Source: Thermoproteota archaeon (GTDB lineage: Archaea; Korarchaeota; Korarchaeia; Korarchaeales; Korarchaeaceae). Taken from it: DNA of 64,000 bases. Shown here in pieces: positions 24,683 to 32,922 of this stretch; the stretch's first letter is position 1; each line of letters opens with the position of its first letter. The DNA lies in NCBI GenBank assembly GCA_026986575.1, contig JALSOH010000004.1:186001-250000 (forward strand), in the 5' to 3' direction. Below the pieces are notes generated by a model, which made no database searches, was not told the DNA's origin, and saw only the letters and a program-made list of their open reading frames with translations. Position numbers and translations under genes: made by a program.

Positions 24683-24710
24683 GTCATCCGGCATCAGCCG
24701 GAGGGATGAC
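24683..24710. promoter_or_regulatory. Interrupted palindrome upstream of winged-helix gene
   Basis: GTCATC-CGGC-ATCA-GCCG-(GAGG)-GATGAC can fold into a two-part stem: an inner 4-bp stem with 4-nt loop, a one-sided bulge, and an outer 6-bp stem. As DNA it is an interrupted dyad of the sort winged-helix dimers bind; as RNA it would be a hairpin in the leader of the gene at 24432-24653. The rest of 24711-24878 holds a C-tract and a plus-strand TATA-like CTATAAAAC (24762-24770), and no gene I can support. Confidence 0.4.
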
Positions 24711-24878
24711 GACGTGGGAGGGCCTGGCCCCCCCCAACTAACACTTAGGTAACATTTCTGTCTATAAAACTTTACCTATCTGCCTTGCCGTTCCACCACT
24801 ATTTACGTCGATTGGTTAAGCGAGATCCCTACGTGAAAACGCTGAAATAGGGTCGGGGTTAGAAGTTCAGGTGCCACT

Positions 24879-26018
24879 ATGGAATGGGATGTCATAATAG
24901 TCGGCGGTGGACCCGCTGGCCTATCCGCAGCGAGGTTTTCCTCTGAACTAGGGCTTAAAACCCTGCTCTTCGAGGCCTATTCTGACATCAAGGCTTGGAA
25001 GCCTTGTGGTGAGGGAGTGAGCAAGGAGACCTTCGAAACCGCTGGGATAGAGCCCAAACCCGGTATAGTTGCAAACGAGCTCAGCATGAGGGTATACGCC
25101 CCATCGGGCAAGTATGTCGAGATCCCGCTCCATGGCTTCGCGATAAACAAGGACCTGTTCCTCCAAGAGATGGGTAAGGAGGCACTAAAGGCAGGTGCCG
25201 AATTCAGGATAGGGGAGAGAGTGGAAGGCGTCGTCAAGGAGGGCGGCAAGGTCATAGGCGTCAAGACCTCTAGGGGTGAGGTGGTCAAGGGGAAGGTAGT
25301 CATAGGTGCGGACGGTTACAACTCGGTTGTCGCCAAGACAGCCGGTCTCGATAACACTACAGAGCTGATCCCCGTTTACCAGTACAAGATGGTCGGTGTG
25401 GAACTGGACTCCCACACAACCGGCCACATATATGTAGGCTCTATGGCTCCCGGGGGATACGCTTGGATATTCCCAAAGGATGAGGAGATAGCCAACGTTG
25501 GTATTGGAGTGCGACCAGGAGCACCCAAGCCCTATCTGGATAAATTCATAAAGGACAGGCCAGAACTCTTCAGAAAAGCCAAGATAATGGGGGTTGGAGG
25601 AGCGGCAGTCCCAATTGGGGGAATGGCTAAGGAGTACATCGCGGACAACCTCATACTCCTAGGAGACGCGGCGGGAATGGTCATTCCTTTCACAGGCGCC
25701 GGTATCCACTCCTCCATAGCTGCAGGCAAGGTGGCTAGCAAGGTCATAAAGGAGGCCATAGATAGGGGAGATACCTCGGCTAGATCCCTCAAAGCCTTCG
25801 AGAAGGAGTACGAACATTGGATAAAGAGAATAAACGATAGTCTGAAGGCTATGAGGGTCTTTGAGAAACTGAGCGATGATGACCTCAACCAACTGGCGGA
25901 TGTACTGGATTACGAGGATGTGATAAACTTGGCAAACGGGATGAATTTGGGTAAAGTGGCCATGAAGCTAATGAAGCATCCGATCCTAGCCACCAAGGTG
26001 GCTAAGGCTCTCCTGTAG
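24879..26018 (+). CDS. Geranylgeranyl reductase family flavoprotein
   Basis: Saturates the geranylgeranyl chains of archaeal membrane lipids (digeranylgeranylglycerophospholipid reductase type). The 379-residue protein has the FAD dinucleotide motif VIIVGGGPAGLSAA (residues 5-18), the substrate/cofactor motif KPCGEGVS (about 43), VKGKVVIGADGYNSVVAK (about 137), YAWIFPKDEEIANVG (about 193), and the second FAD motif LLGDAAGMVIPFTGAGIH (about 261). ATG at 24879. It precedes TrmI by 11 nt, so the two may share a transcript. Confidence 0.95.
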   Translation: MEWDVIIVGGGPAGLSAARFSSELGLKTLLFEAYSDIKAWKPCGEGVSKETFETAGIEPKPGIVANELSMRVYAPSGKYVEIPLHGFAINKDLFLQEMGKEALKAGAEFRIGERVEGVVKEGGKVIGVKTSRGEVVKGKVVIGADGYNSVVAKTAGLDNTTELIPVYQYKMVGVELDSHTTGHIYVGSMAPGGYAWIFPKDEEIANVGIGVRPGAPKPYLDKFIKDRPELFRKAKIMGVGGAAVPIGGMAKEYIADNLILLGDAAGMVIPFTGAGIHSSIAAGKVASKVIKEAIDRGDTSARSLKAFEKEYEHWIKRINDSLKAMRVFEKLSDDDLNQLADVLDYEDVINLANGMNLGKVAMKLMKHPILATKVAKALL

Positions 26019-26029
26019 GAGGTGTCTCT

Positions 26030-26821
26030 TTGCCTATAAAGGAGGGCGACACTGCCCTCCTAGTTGTTTACAGCAAGAAGGGAAGAGCCAAGAAGTTCCT
26101 AGTTAGGATCAAGGAAGGTAAGAGGGTTCACACCCATAAAGGATATGTAGATCTCTCCCTACTGATCGGGAAGGATTGGGGATCGGTTGTTCAAACTAAT
26201 AAGGGCATTCCAGTCGAGGTGCACAGGCCAACACTATCGGATATCATCGAGAAGCTAGGCAGAGCCACCCAGATAATATATCCCAAGGACTCGGGGTTCA
26301 TCCTACTGAAATCAGGGATCAAGCCAGGAGATAAGGTGGTCGAGATAGGAACGGGATCCGGAGCTCTGACCATAGTGCTCGCCACATTTCTGGGTCCCGA
26401 GGGGAAGGTGTATAGCTACGATGTTAGGGAGTCGTCACTCAAGATGGCGGAGAGGAATTTGAAGGCCCTGCAACTGACCAACGTCGTCCTGAAACTGAAG
26501 GACGCGAAGCAAGGGATAGATGAGGAGGACGTGGATGCGGTGTTCGTAGATATACCCGATCCTTGGGAACTCCTCCCTATGATCCACGAGAGGCTGAAGC
26601 CCAACGGCATCTTCATAGCCTTCGTTCCCTCCTGTGAACAGATAAGCAAAACCGTAGTGAGGGCTAGGGAAGTAGGGTTCAGCATGGTGGAGGTTCACGA
26701 GATATTGGATAGGGAGTATGAAAGCGATGAGAGGAGGACCAGGCCCCATCCTAGAATGATAGCGCACACGGGCTTCATAATAATCGGTAGGAAGATTAAT
26801 CCGCCCTCCTCCTCATCCTGA
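26030..26821 (+). CDS. trmI: tRNA (adenine-N1)-methyltransferase TrmI
   Basis: Makes m1A57/58 in the T-loop of tRNA, a thermostability modification. The 263-residue protein has an N-terminal OB-like domain and a class I methyltransferase core: VVEIGTGSGALTIVLA (motif I, about 103), VYSYDVRESSLKMAERNL (motif II), and AVFVDIPDPWEL (motif IV, about 169). TTG at 26030 follows a strong GGAGGTG. The 3' end overlaps the convergent zinc-ribbon gene by 26 nt. Low complexity SSSS ends the protein. Confidence 0.93.
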   Translation: MPIKEGDTALLVVYSKKGRAKKFLVRIKEGKRVHTHKGYVDLSLLIGKDWGSVVQTNKGIPVEVHRPTLSDIIEKLGRATQIIYPKDSGFILLKSGIKPGDKVVEIGTGSGALTIVLATFLGPEGKVYSYDVRESSLKMAERNLKALQLTNVVLKLKDAKQGIDEEDVDAVFVDIPDPWELLPMIHERLKPNGIFIAFVPSCEQISKTVVRAREVGFSMVEVHEILDREYESDERRTRPHPRMIAHTGFIIIGRKINPPSSSS

Positions 26822-27128
26822 ACACTATCTCGTACTCCCCTGGCTCCAGCTCCGCGACAGCCACCTCCTCGGTGATCGTCCTAGAGAGATCGATTTCCCA
26901 TTCTCCCTCCGATACTTTCCTCAGGAAGGCCTCCTCTATCAGTAATGGGACCCCGCCTTCAGGGGCCTCGCGTTCGACCTCCCCTTCAGGCTCTTCGCTA
27001 ACCCTGTAGACGACGAACTCCAGATCTCTCGAACCGCAGGATGGGCAGATCTCTGGAAGGGTCTCATCCGCCCCCTCCAAATCCTTCCGAAACCCGCAGG
27101 ACCTGCAAACTAACACTACCTTCAACAA
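26796..27128 (-). CDS. Zinc-ribbon protein, OapC/ArvC-like
   Basis: A 110-residue protein with an N-terminal zinc ribbon (VCRSCGFRKD...EICPSCGSRDLEF: two CxxC pairs, about residues 8-34) and a carboxyl part EWEIDLSRTITEEVAVAELEPGEYEIVF that resembles the tail of archaeal COG3364 zinc-ribbon proteins. In euryarchaea that family is linked to a small GTPase and a DUF2073 protein (OapC/ArvC naming, from memory). Here it is last in the same kind of trio, overlapping the upstream gene by 7 nt. Identification is by combined size, ribbon, tail and context. Confidence 0.6.
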   Translation of the reverse strand: MLKVVLVCRSCGFRKDLEGADETLPEICPSCGSRDLEFVVYRVSEEPEGEVEREAPEGGVPLLIEEAFLRKVSEGEWEIDLSRTITEEVAVAELEPGEYEIVFRMRRRAD

Positions 27129-27394
27129 GGTCCTACACCCGAAATGAGGACGGAGCCCCTCCTCTTAGACAGCCTTACCCCCCCAGGGTGAATGAGATAA
27201 GGACCCCCCTCAGAGAGCTTCTCTATCTCCATCCCAGATGATTCGCCCTCATGTCTAGAGAGTAGGGATTCTAGGGCAGAGACTACCGCCTTAGGATCTA
27301 TAGTCTTCGTTATGACGACACCTCCCTCCATCAAGAGGCTGACCACTTCCTCAACACTATCCTCAGAGAGTTCCTCTAGGAACAGGATGTTCAT
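27122..27394 (-). CDS. Small protein, DUF2073/OapB-like
   Basis: A 90-residue protein with no catalytic motif visible. The order EEVVSLLMEGGVVITKTID, then SSGMEIEKLSE and a final SVLISGVGPC follows the pattern I associate with DUF2073 (helix, GG turn, GIEIE strand, and a closing V-I-G-P strand). DUF2073 proteins are usually slightly longer (about 110 aa), so this is a short or divergent member. It overlaps the GTPase stop by 4 nt and the zinc-ribbon gene by 7 nt; tight coupling suggests one complex. Confidence 0.55.
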   Translation of the reverse strand: MNILFLEELSEDSVEEVVSLLMEGGVVITKTIDPKAVVSALESLLSRHEGESSGMEIEKLSEGGPYLIHPGGVRLSKRRGSVLISGVGPC

Positions 27395-28047
27395 CCACTG
27401 GCTACCTCCGCTATGGCCTCATAGAGGCTCTCAATATTGTCTCCCCTTAAAGCCGATATCTTCACGACCAGATCCTCCGAGAAGGCCTTCTCCACCCTGT
27501 TAGGCCTGGAATACGGGAGGTCGATCTTATTAGCCACCACTATGTACGGTATCCCCCTAGCCTTAAGATTTCCAGCTATCACCCAGTTAACTTGCGATGT
27601 TGGATCCTTGGTGGAGTCCAACACTATCAAGGCCACATCAACCCTCTCCATCGACTTTATGGCCTCAACGACTCCCTTAGCCGCCTCAGCAGCTCTCTCC
27701 AGAGCTTCCTCTTTCTTAAAACCGTATCTAAGGAAACTCCTGTAAGTGACCCTCATCGCTATTCCTGGCGTATCAACGACATCCATCACCAAGGAAGAAC
27801 CATTTCTTAACTTGAGGGAGACGTTCTCCATCACGCTGACGGTTCTGGTCTCGTGAGGCACTCTGCTCACGGTCCCGAGCTTCTCCCCCACGAAGTCCAT
27901 ACAGATCTTATTGGCTAGAGTTGTCTTCCCAGAGTTGACAGGGCCATAAATACCCAGTATTATCCTCTTCCTCCTACGGAACAGCCTAGAAAATATCCTA
28001 GAAAGGAATCCGCCACTCTGCTTCGGCTCGACGAGTCTGGCCAGCAT
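27391..28047 (-). CDS. Era-like small GTPase, OapA/ArvA-like
   Basis: A 218-residue TRAFAC GTPase: G1 GPVNSGKTTLANK (about 36-48), G2 Thr in ETRTVSV, G3 DTPGIA (about 92), G4 NKIDLP (about 172), G5 ISAL (about 192). Unlike bacterial Era it has no KH domain. The N-terminal 30 residues are basic and amphipathic (SGGFLSRIFSRLFRRRKR), suitable for lying on a membrane. Euryarchaeal relatives (OapA/ArvA) sit with DUF2073 and zinc-ribbon genes and have been connected to extracellular vesicle formation in Haloferax; applying that here is inference. Confidence 0.7.
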   Translation of the reverse strand: MLARLVEPKQSGGFLSRIFSRLFRRRKRIILGIYGPVNSGKTTLANKICMDFVGEKLGTVSRVPHETRTVSVMENVSLKLRNGSSLVMDVVDTPGIAMRVTYRSFLRYGFKKEEALERAAEAAKGVVEAIKSMERVDVALIVLDSTKDPTSQVNWVIAGNLKARGIPYIVVANKIDLPYSRPNRVEKAFSEDLVVKISALRGDNIESLYEAIAEVASG

Positions 28048-28122
28048 TTTCCCATATAAACTGGTTCCATTGCCGTTATAAAGGGCCTAACTGGGATGTA
28101 ATGCGCCATAAATATCTAACTC

Positions 28123-29472
28123 CTAGCTCAGCTGGACTATCTCTCCCAGCTTGGGGATATACGTCCTGATTCTCCTCTTCTCCAACTTTCTCCTCAACTG
28201 ACGCATCTTGTCCGGCTCTCCATGGACCAGAATAACTTCTTTCAGCCCGCTCTCGCTCAACTTGGATACGAAATTGATAAGGTTTGGTTGGTCAGCGTGA
28301 GCGGAGAAGTCGGCGAACTTGACATCCGCCTCTATACGTATCGTGCTGCCATCGGGCATGGGTATGTCCCTCTCGCCATCCATCAGCAGTCTGCCCCTAG
28401 TTCCCCTAACTTGGTATCCAGTCAGATAGATCAGGTTTCCCTTCTTCGTCCCGAAGTGCTTTAAGTAGGTGAGAACCGGGCCTCCTTGGAGCATTCCAGA
28501 TGTAGTTACCACTATGAAGGGCTCACTGAGATCCAATATCTCATCCCTGCTCCAGACCTCCTCTATCGCCCTGTGATCGAACAGACCTTTCTTGCTCTCC
28601 CTCACCCTCCTCTGCAGCTCAGGTCTAAGCCAAGACCAGTAAATGGTATAGAATTTGGAGACCTCCCTGATCATGCCATCAACGAATATCGGGACCTCGG
28701 GGAGGAACCCAGACTCCATATAGTGGATGAGCGTCAGAAGAACCTCCTGGGCTCTCCCTAATGCGAAAGCTGGGACGATCGTCACGCCACCGGACTGAAT
28801 CACGGACCTTATGTCCTCAACGAACTTCCTCTCCACCTTCTTCCTAGAGGGGTGGACATCTTGGTCTCCTCCATACGTACTCTCTATCACGAGGTAATTC
28901 ACCTCCGGAAGGTTTACATTTGCGCCCCTGAGCGTCCTAGTATTTGATGTGTTCAGATCTCCCGTGTACAGGAGGGAAATCCCGTCAGGCGATCTCAGGT
29001 ATATCATCGCGGAACCCAGTACATGTCCCGCATTGAATGGGATGACCTCCCAGCCGTCCACTTGAGTGGACATGCCGAATCTGATAGACCTCTCCCTCTT
29101 CTTCAGCAACCCTATATCCTGATTAGTAAAGGGCTTCGGTTCGTCTTCAGGAAATAGATTAAGGAAATCCCTCAGTAGGATCTCGGACACATCTACAGTG
29201 GGAGGGGTAGCTAGGAAGTCGCATTCCCATTTGGATACTACGGCGGGGGCATACCCCGAGTGATCTAGATGAGCATGGGTCAGCACTAGGGAGCTGACAT
29301 CATGCTGAGGATCCAAGGGGAATTTGTCCCTGCCCCTTCCCCCGAAATCAACGCCAGAATCAAGTATGATCGATCCTTCCTTCTCGATCACCTCTAAGCT
29401 GGACCTTCCCACCCTCTCGGCGGCCCCCAAGAACCTGAGCTTAATCCCGCTCGTTCTTACGCACCTCCTCAA
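28123..29472 (-). CDS. Beta-CASP metallo-beta-lactamase nuclease (aCPSF2-like)
   Basis: RNA-processing nuclease of the CPSF73 superfamily, without the KH domains of aCPSF1. The 449-residue protein has motif 1 (SIILDSGVDFGG), motif 2 LTHAHLDHSGYAP (about 83-95, the HxHxDH metal site), motif 3 (AGHVLGSA, about 148), motif 4 (YTGDLNTS, about 168) and beta-CASP motifs including VIESTYGG and VTTSGMLQGGP, ending with HADQPNL and ILVHGEPD. The start is uncertain: TTG at 29472 lies before the first beta strand and overlaps purB by 32 nt. It could act in mRNA 3'-end formation or as a 5' exonuclease. Confidence 0.9.
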   Translation of the reverse strand: MRRCVRTSGIKLRFLGAAERVGRSSLEVIEKEGSIILDSGVDFGGRGRDKFPLDPQHDVSSLVLTHAHLDHSGYAPAVVSKWECDFLATPPTVDVSEILLRDFLNLFPEDEPKPFTNQDIGLLKKRERSIRFGMSTQVDGWEVIPFNAGHVLGSAMIYLRSPDGISLLYTGDLNTSNTRTLRGANVNLPEVNYLVIESTYGGDQDVHPSRKKVERKFVEDIRSVIQSGGVTIVPAFALGRAQEVLLTLIHYMESGFLPEVPIFVDGMIREVSKFYTIYWSWLRPELQRRVRESKKGLFDHRAIEEVWSRDEILDLSEPFIVVTTSGMLQGGPVLTYLKHFGTKKGNLIYLTGYQVRGTRGRLLMDGERDIPMPDGSTIRIEADVKFADFSAHADQPNLINFVSKLSESGLKEVILVHGEPDKMRQLRRKLEKRRIRTYIPKLGEIVQLS

Positions 29473-30826
29473 TTAGTCTTTTAGCTCTCTCAAATTCCAG
29501 ACTGGCTATCTCATGCCCAGCCCCGATATATGTGTTCGGATCTCTCAGGGCCTCAACCTCCTCGGGAGTTAAGAGGCTGCTTATGGTTGGGTCTTCCAAG
29601 GCGATCTTGAATAGGGACTCTCCCCGTTCGTAGGATGCCATCGCTACCCTCCTCACCAGCTCGTGGGACTCCTGTCTTCCTAAACCCTTCTTCACTAGGG
29701 CTATCATCAACCTCTCACTCAGAGCTAGGTCAGAGTACCTTGCGAGGTTCTCTCTTATCCGGTCCTCATTGATCATCAGATTTTTCATCACATCGGTAAG
29801 AGAGATGAATTGCTCTTCCAGCAGCAGGAAAGCTTCGGGCAGAAAACACCTTTCTGCAGAACTATTCGTCAGATCTCTCTCATGCTCGAGCACTATGTTC
29901 TCAAGCGCCGCTATTGCGAGAGATCTCACCACCTTCGCTAGCCCACAGACCTTCTCGCTCTTTATGGGGTTCCTCTTGTGAGGCATGGTGCTGGATCCAA
30001 CCTGAGTGGCGGATTCGAAGTACTCTTGGATCTCTCCTATCTCCGTCCTGTGGAGGTTCCTTATCTCGTTGGCTATGGCATCTAAGGAGGAGGACATTGC
30101 CGATATCGATATGATTAACCGGGCTAACCTATCCCTAGGTACTACCTGAGTGCTTATCTCTGCAGCTTTGAGGCCGAGCCTACCCAACACATCCTCTTGA
30201 AATTTTATGGGATCTTCGACGCCTAGCTCCACAAGCGCGGCCATTGTCCCAACAGCGCCAGCTATCTTGCCGACTGTAGCATCATTTAAGGCCTCTAATA
30301 AGCTTTCCAAACCCTTCCTCACGAAATACGACCACAGCGCGAACTTCATTGAGAGAGGGATCGGGTCCGCTATGACACCGTGCGTCCTACCTAGGGCCAC
30401 TATCCCCTTCTTCTCTACCTCCTCTCCTCTCCTGACGATTTCCTCTAGGAGGTTTACGGCCCTCCTCACGAGCAGAGATCCAGCCTCTCTGATTTGCAGG
30501 GCCATCACCGTATCAAGCACGTCGTTGGAGGTTATCCCGAGGTGCACATGCATTCCGCTCCTCCCCGCCTTCCTAGCCAGCACCCTGACTAGGGCCATCG
30601 TCTCATGCTTCGTGGTCTTTTCTTCCTCCCTCACCTCATCCCAGCTTACGGACTCAGCTGCCCTCCTCACATCCTCGACCGCTTCTCTGGGCACTATCCC
30701 TCTGTCCGCGAGCGCCTCGACTAGGGCGACCTCCACTCGGGCCATGAGCCTCACTCTGTTTTCAGGTTCGAAGACGCGCCTCATCTCGCTTGATCCATAT
30801 CTGTAATCAATCGGATGAACCGGCAT
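29441..30826 (-). CDS. purB: Adenylosuccinate lyase
   Basis: Two steps of purine synthesis: SAICAR to AICAR, and adenylosuccinate to AMP. The 461-residue protein has the fumarase-superfamily elements KTTKHETMALVR (about 69), MHVHLGITSNDVLDT (about 91-105), GRTHGVIADPIP (about 143), and the signature SSTMPHKRNPIKSEK (about 275-289). It overlaps Hel308 upstream by 20 nt and the beta-CASP gene downstream by 32 nt, an odd partner for replication genes but consistent with a long housekeeping operon. Confidence 0.96.
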   Translation of the reverse strand: MPVHPIDYRYGSSEMRRVFEPENRVRLMARVEVALVEALADRGIVPREAVEDVRRAAESVSWDEVREEEKTTKHETMALVRVLARKAGRSGMHVHLGITSNDVLDTVMALQIREAGSLLVRRAVNLLEEIVRRGEEVEKKGIVALGRTHGVIADPIPLSMKFALWSYFVRKGLESLLEALNDATVGKIAGAVGTMAALVELGVEDPIKFQEDVLGRLGLKAAEISTQVVPRDRLARLIISISAMSSSLDAIANEIRNLHRTEIGEIQEYFESATQVGSSTMPHKRNPIKSEKVCGLAKVVRSLAIAALENIVLEHERDLTNSSAERCFLPEAFLLLEEQFISLTDVMKNLMINEDRIRENLARYSDLALSERLMIALVKKGLGRQESHELVRRVAMASYERGESLFKIALEDPTISSLLTPEEVEALRDPNTYIGAGHEIASLEFERAKRLIEEVRKNERD

Positions 30827-32918
30827 GGATCATTGACCTCGCCTGTTCTATTATCTCCTTGGACAGGCGCCTTCCTATCCCCGGCAACCTCTCAAGATCC
30901 CTTGGAGTCGCCTCAGCTATATCCTTAACGGTTCTGTACCCTGCCTCAAAGAGGACCTTGGCCCTTATCCTACCCACCCCTCTTATTGAGACGAGTTGGA
31001 GCATCTCCTCCGGTATGCCATATTTCAACCTCATGGACAGGGTGCTCAACCAATCAGCAAGCGTTCTCTTCCTCAATAATCTGGCTATCTCCGAGAAAGC
31101 GTAACAGAGCCAGGCACCTGTCTCAGCCAATCCTCTCAGATCGCCCGGTTCTATTCCAAGTCTCTCCTCGATATCTCCTTCAGCAAAACCCTCAATCCAA
31201 AGTTTCAAGGAGAGAGCAGCCTTGGTAATTTGAAGGAGCTCGTTCATTGAGGAGACGGGGATCTCTTCAATGGGAAGGAGGAGATCCATCCCCTCCAGTA
31301 CCTCCTCCAACAGGGTTCTTCCGCCACGCTGGAGAGAAACCCTCGGCATGTCGGGAACCATTGAGATGAGATGTAGGACGGGTAGCTCTACGGAATCACC
31401 GGAGCTGAATCTACGATCAAGCTCGTCCAAGGATTGGATCATTAGGTGAGCCGACGACGGGTCTACATAGAGCTCAGAGACCCTCTTGCCAACTGGAGTG
31501 GCCTCATAACCGTCATACTCACTCACCAAGAATCCTTCTCTTTCTAGAGACGACAGGACGTAGGGTAAGGATCTCTCTAGGAGCCTACTCCCGCCTTGGA
31601 TGTAAAGGAGTGTCTTCCTAAAGATTTCATATAGATCCGACTTACTCATATATCCCCATGAAGCTACAAGCGCCAAGACGTGGTTCCTGAGCTGAGAGAT
31701 ATCGTAAAGCGACGAGGTTATCGGCTCAGGCTCAGAGGAGAGGTATCTCTTGAAAACTCTCTCGGCATCCCTTTCACTTCCGACGACCACAAAGGCTTCG
31801 CCATAGGGGTCGTATCGGGGTCGACCGGCTCTCCCAACCATCTGCCAGAATTCCATCACCGAAATAGGGGCCATCCTACCCAGTCTCCTGTCGAACCTCC
31901 TGTAGGAGCTTATGATGACGGTCCTAGCCGGTAAGTTCACTCCCGCCGCCAAGGTTGGAGTCGCAGTTATCACCCTGATCTTTCCAAAGCGAAAAGCGTT
32001 TTCTACAGCTTTTCTCAACTCGAAGGGTAATCCAGCATGATGGAAGGCGACCCCCCTCCTCATGAAGAGGGTGAGCTTCTCCACGAGCTTGGAGGAGCTG
32101 TATCCATCCAGACCCCCCTCAACCAACTCTTCTAATTCAACTCCTTCCAGATTCAACTTTGATGATAGCTTCTCAGCCCAAGAGACAGCATCTATCCTCC
32201 TGTTGTAGAATATTATAACTTGGCCGCCGCTCTCCAAGCTCCTCACGACTAGAGGAAGGACTCCCTCCCCGGGCAACGGTTCGATCTCTCCATCCCGAAA
32301 TATCAGGTGTCCAGCGTGATACATTGCCACCCTCAAGGGAACAGGTCTCCAGTTAACTCTTAGAGGAGTAGCACCCAGCCAGGATGCAATTTCCTCCAAG
32401 TTAGTGATGGTCGCGCTGAGAGCAATTCTCCTCGCATCGTCGTTATCGTACATGAACTTGGAGACGGCCATCTCGAGAGTAGGTCCCCTATAGGGATCGC
32501 CGACGTAGTGAACCTCGTCTAGCACTAGGAGGGTCAGCTGCCCTAACCAACCGGCCCCATGCCTCTGAACCGAATCGAACTTCTCATACGTCATCACTAT
32601 GAGATCGTACTGGGCTAGGGGCTCTTCGGACGAGTCGTAGTCACCTATCGAGATCCTTACTCTATGACCGCTGAACACCTGAGAGAACTCCTCGTACTTC
32701 TCATAGGCCAAAGAACGCAAAGGTACTAGGTATAGGACCTTTCCTCCCTTTTCTAGCTCCTCATTCATGACCATCTCTGCTGATAGCGTCTTTCCAGCTG
32801 CCGTGGGGGCGGCTAAAACAAAGTTCCCTTCCTCAAGCAGATTCCCCTCTAGAACCACCCGCTGCGTCGGGTAAAGCTCAGTCACACCCAAGCGATCGAG
32901 AAGATCCTCTAGCCCCAT
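30807..32918 (-). CDS. hel308: Hel308 (Hjm) DNA helicase
   Basis: Superfamily 2 helicase acting on stalled or forked DNA. The 703-residue protein has motif Q (LYPTQ), Walker A APTAAGKT (about 38-45), DEVH (about 135), SATI, motif IV-V (AAGVNLPARTVIIS, about 312) and motif VI QMVGRAGRP (about 350). The carboxyl part holds a ratchet-like helical domain and a helix-hairpin-helix pair (IRGVGRIRAKVLFEAG and LPGIGRRLSKEIIEQ). It starts 4 nt after the MCM stop, so GINS, MCM and Hel308 are co-expressed. Confidence 0.95.
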   Translation of the reverse strand: MGLEDLLDRLGVTELYPTQRVVLEGNLLEEGNFVLAAPTAAGKTLSAEMVMNEELEKGGKVLYLVPLRSLAYEKYEEFSQVFSGHRVRISIGDYDSSEEPLAQYDLIVMTYEKFDSVQRHGAGWLGQLTLLVLDEVHYVGDPYRGPTLEMAVSKFMYDNDDARRIALSATITNLEEIASWLGATPLRVNWRPVPLRVAMYHAGHLIFRDGEIEPLPGEGVLPLVVRSLESGGQVIIFYNRRIDAVSWAEKLSSKLNLEGVELEELVEGGLDGYSSSKLVEKLTLFMRRGVAFHHAGLPFELRKAVENAFRFGKIRVITATPTLAAGVNLPARTVIISSYRRFDRRLGRMAPISVMEFWQMVGRAGRPRYDPYGEAFVVVGSERDAERVFKRYLSSEPEPITSSLYDISQLRNHVLALVASWGYMSKSDLYEIFRKTLLYIQGGSRLLERSLPYVLSSLEREGFLVSEYDGYEATPVGKRVSELYVDPSSAHLMIQSLDELDRRFSSGDSVELPVLHLISMVPDMPRVSLQRGGRTLLEEVLEGMDLLLPIEEIPVSSMNELLQITKAALSLKLWIEGFAEGDIEERLGIEPGDLRGLAETGAWLCYAFSEIARLLRKRTLADWLSTLSMRLKYGIPEEMLQLVSIRGVGRIRAKVLFEAGYRTVKDIAEATPRDLERLPGIGRRLSKEIIEQARSMIHAGSSD

Positions 32919-32922
32919 TCTT

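Noticed and set aside
24721-24738. C/G tract beside the winged-helix gene as a C/D box or other RNA
   Set aside because: No paired C and D boxes at usable spacing were found, so no RNA gene is called.
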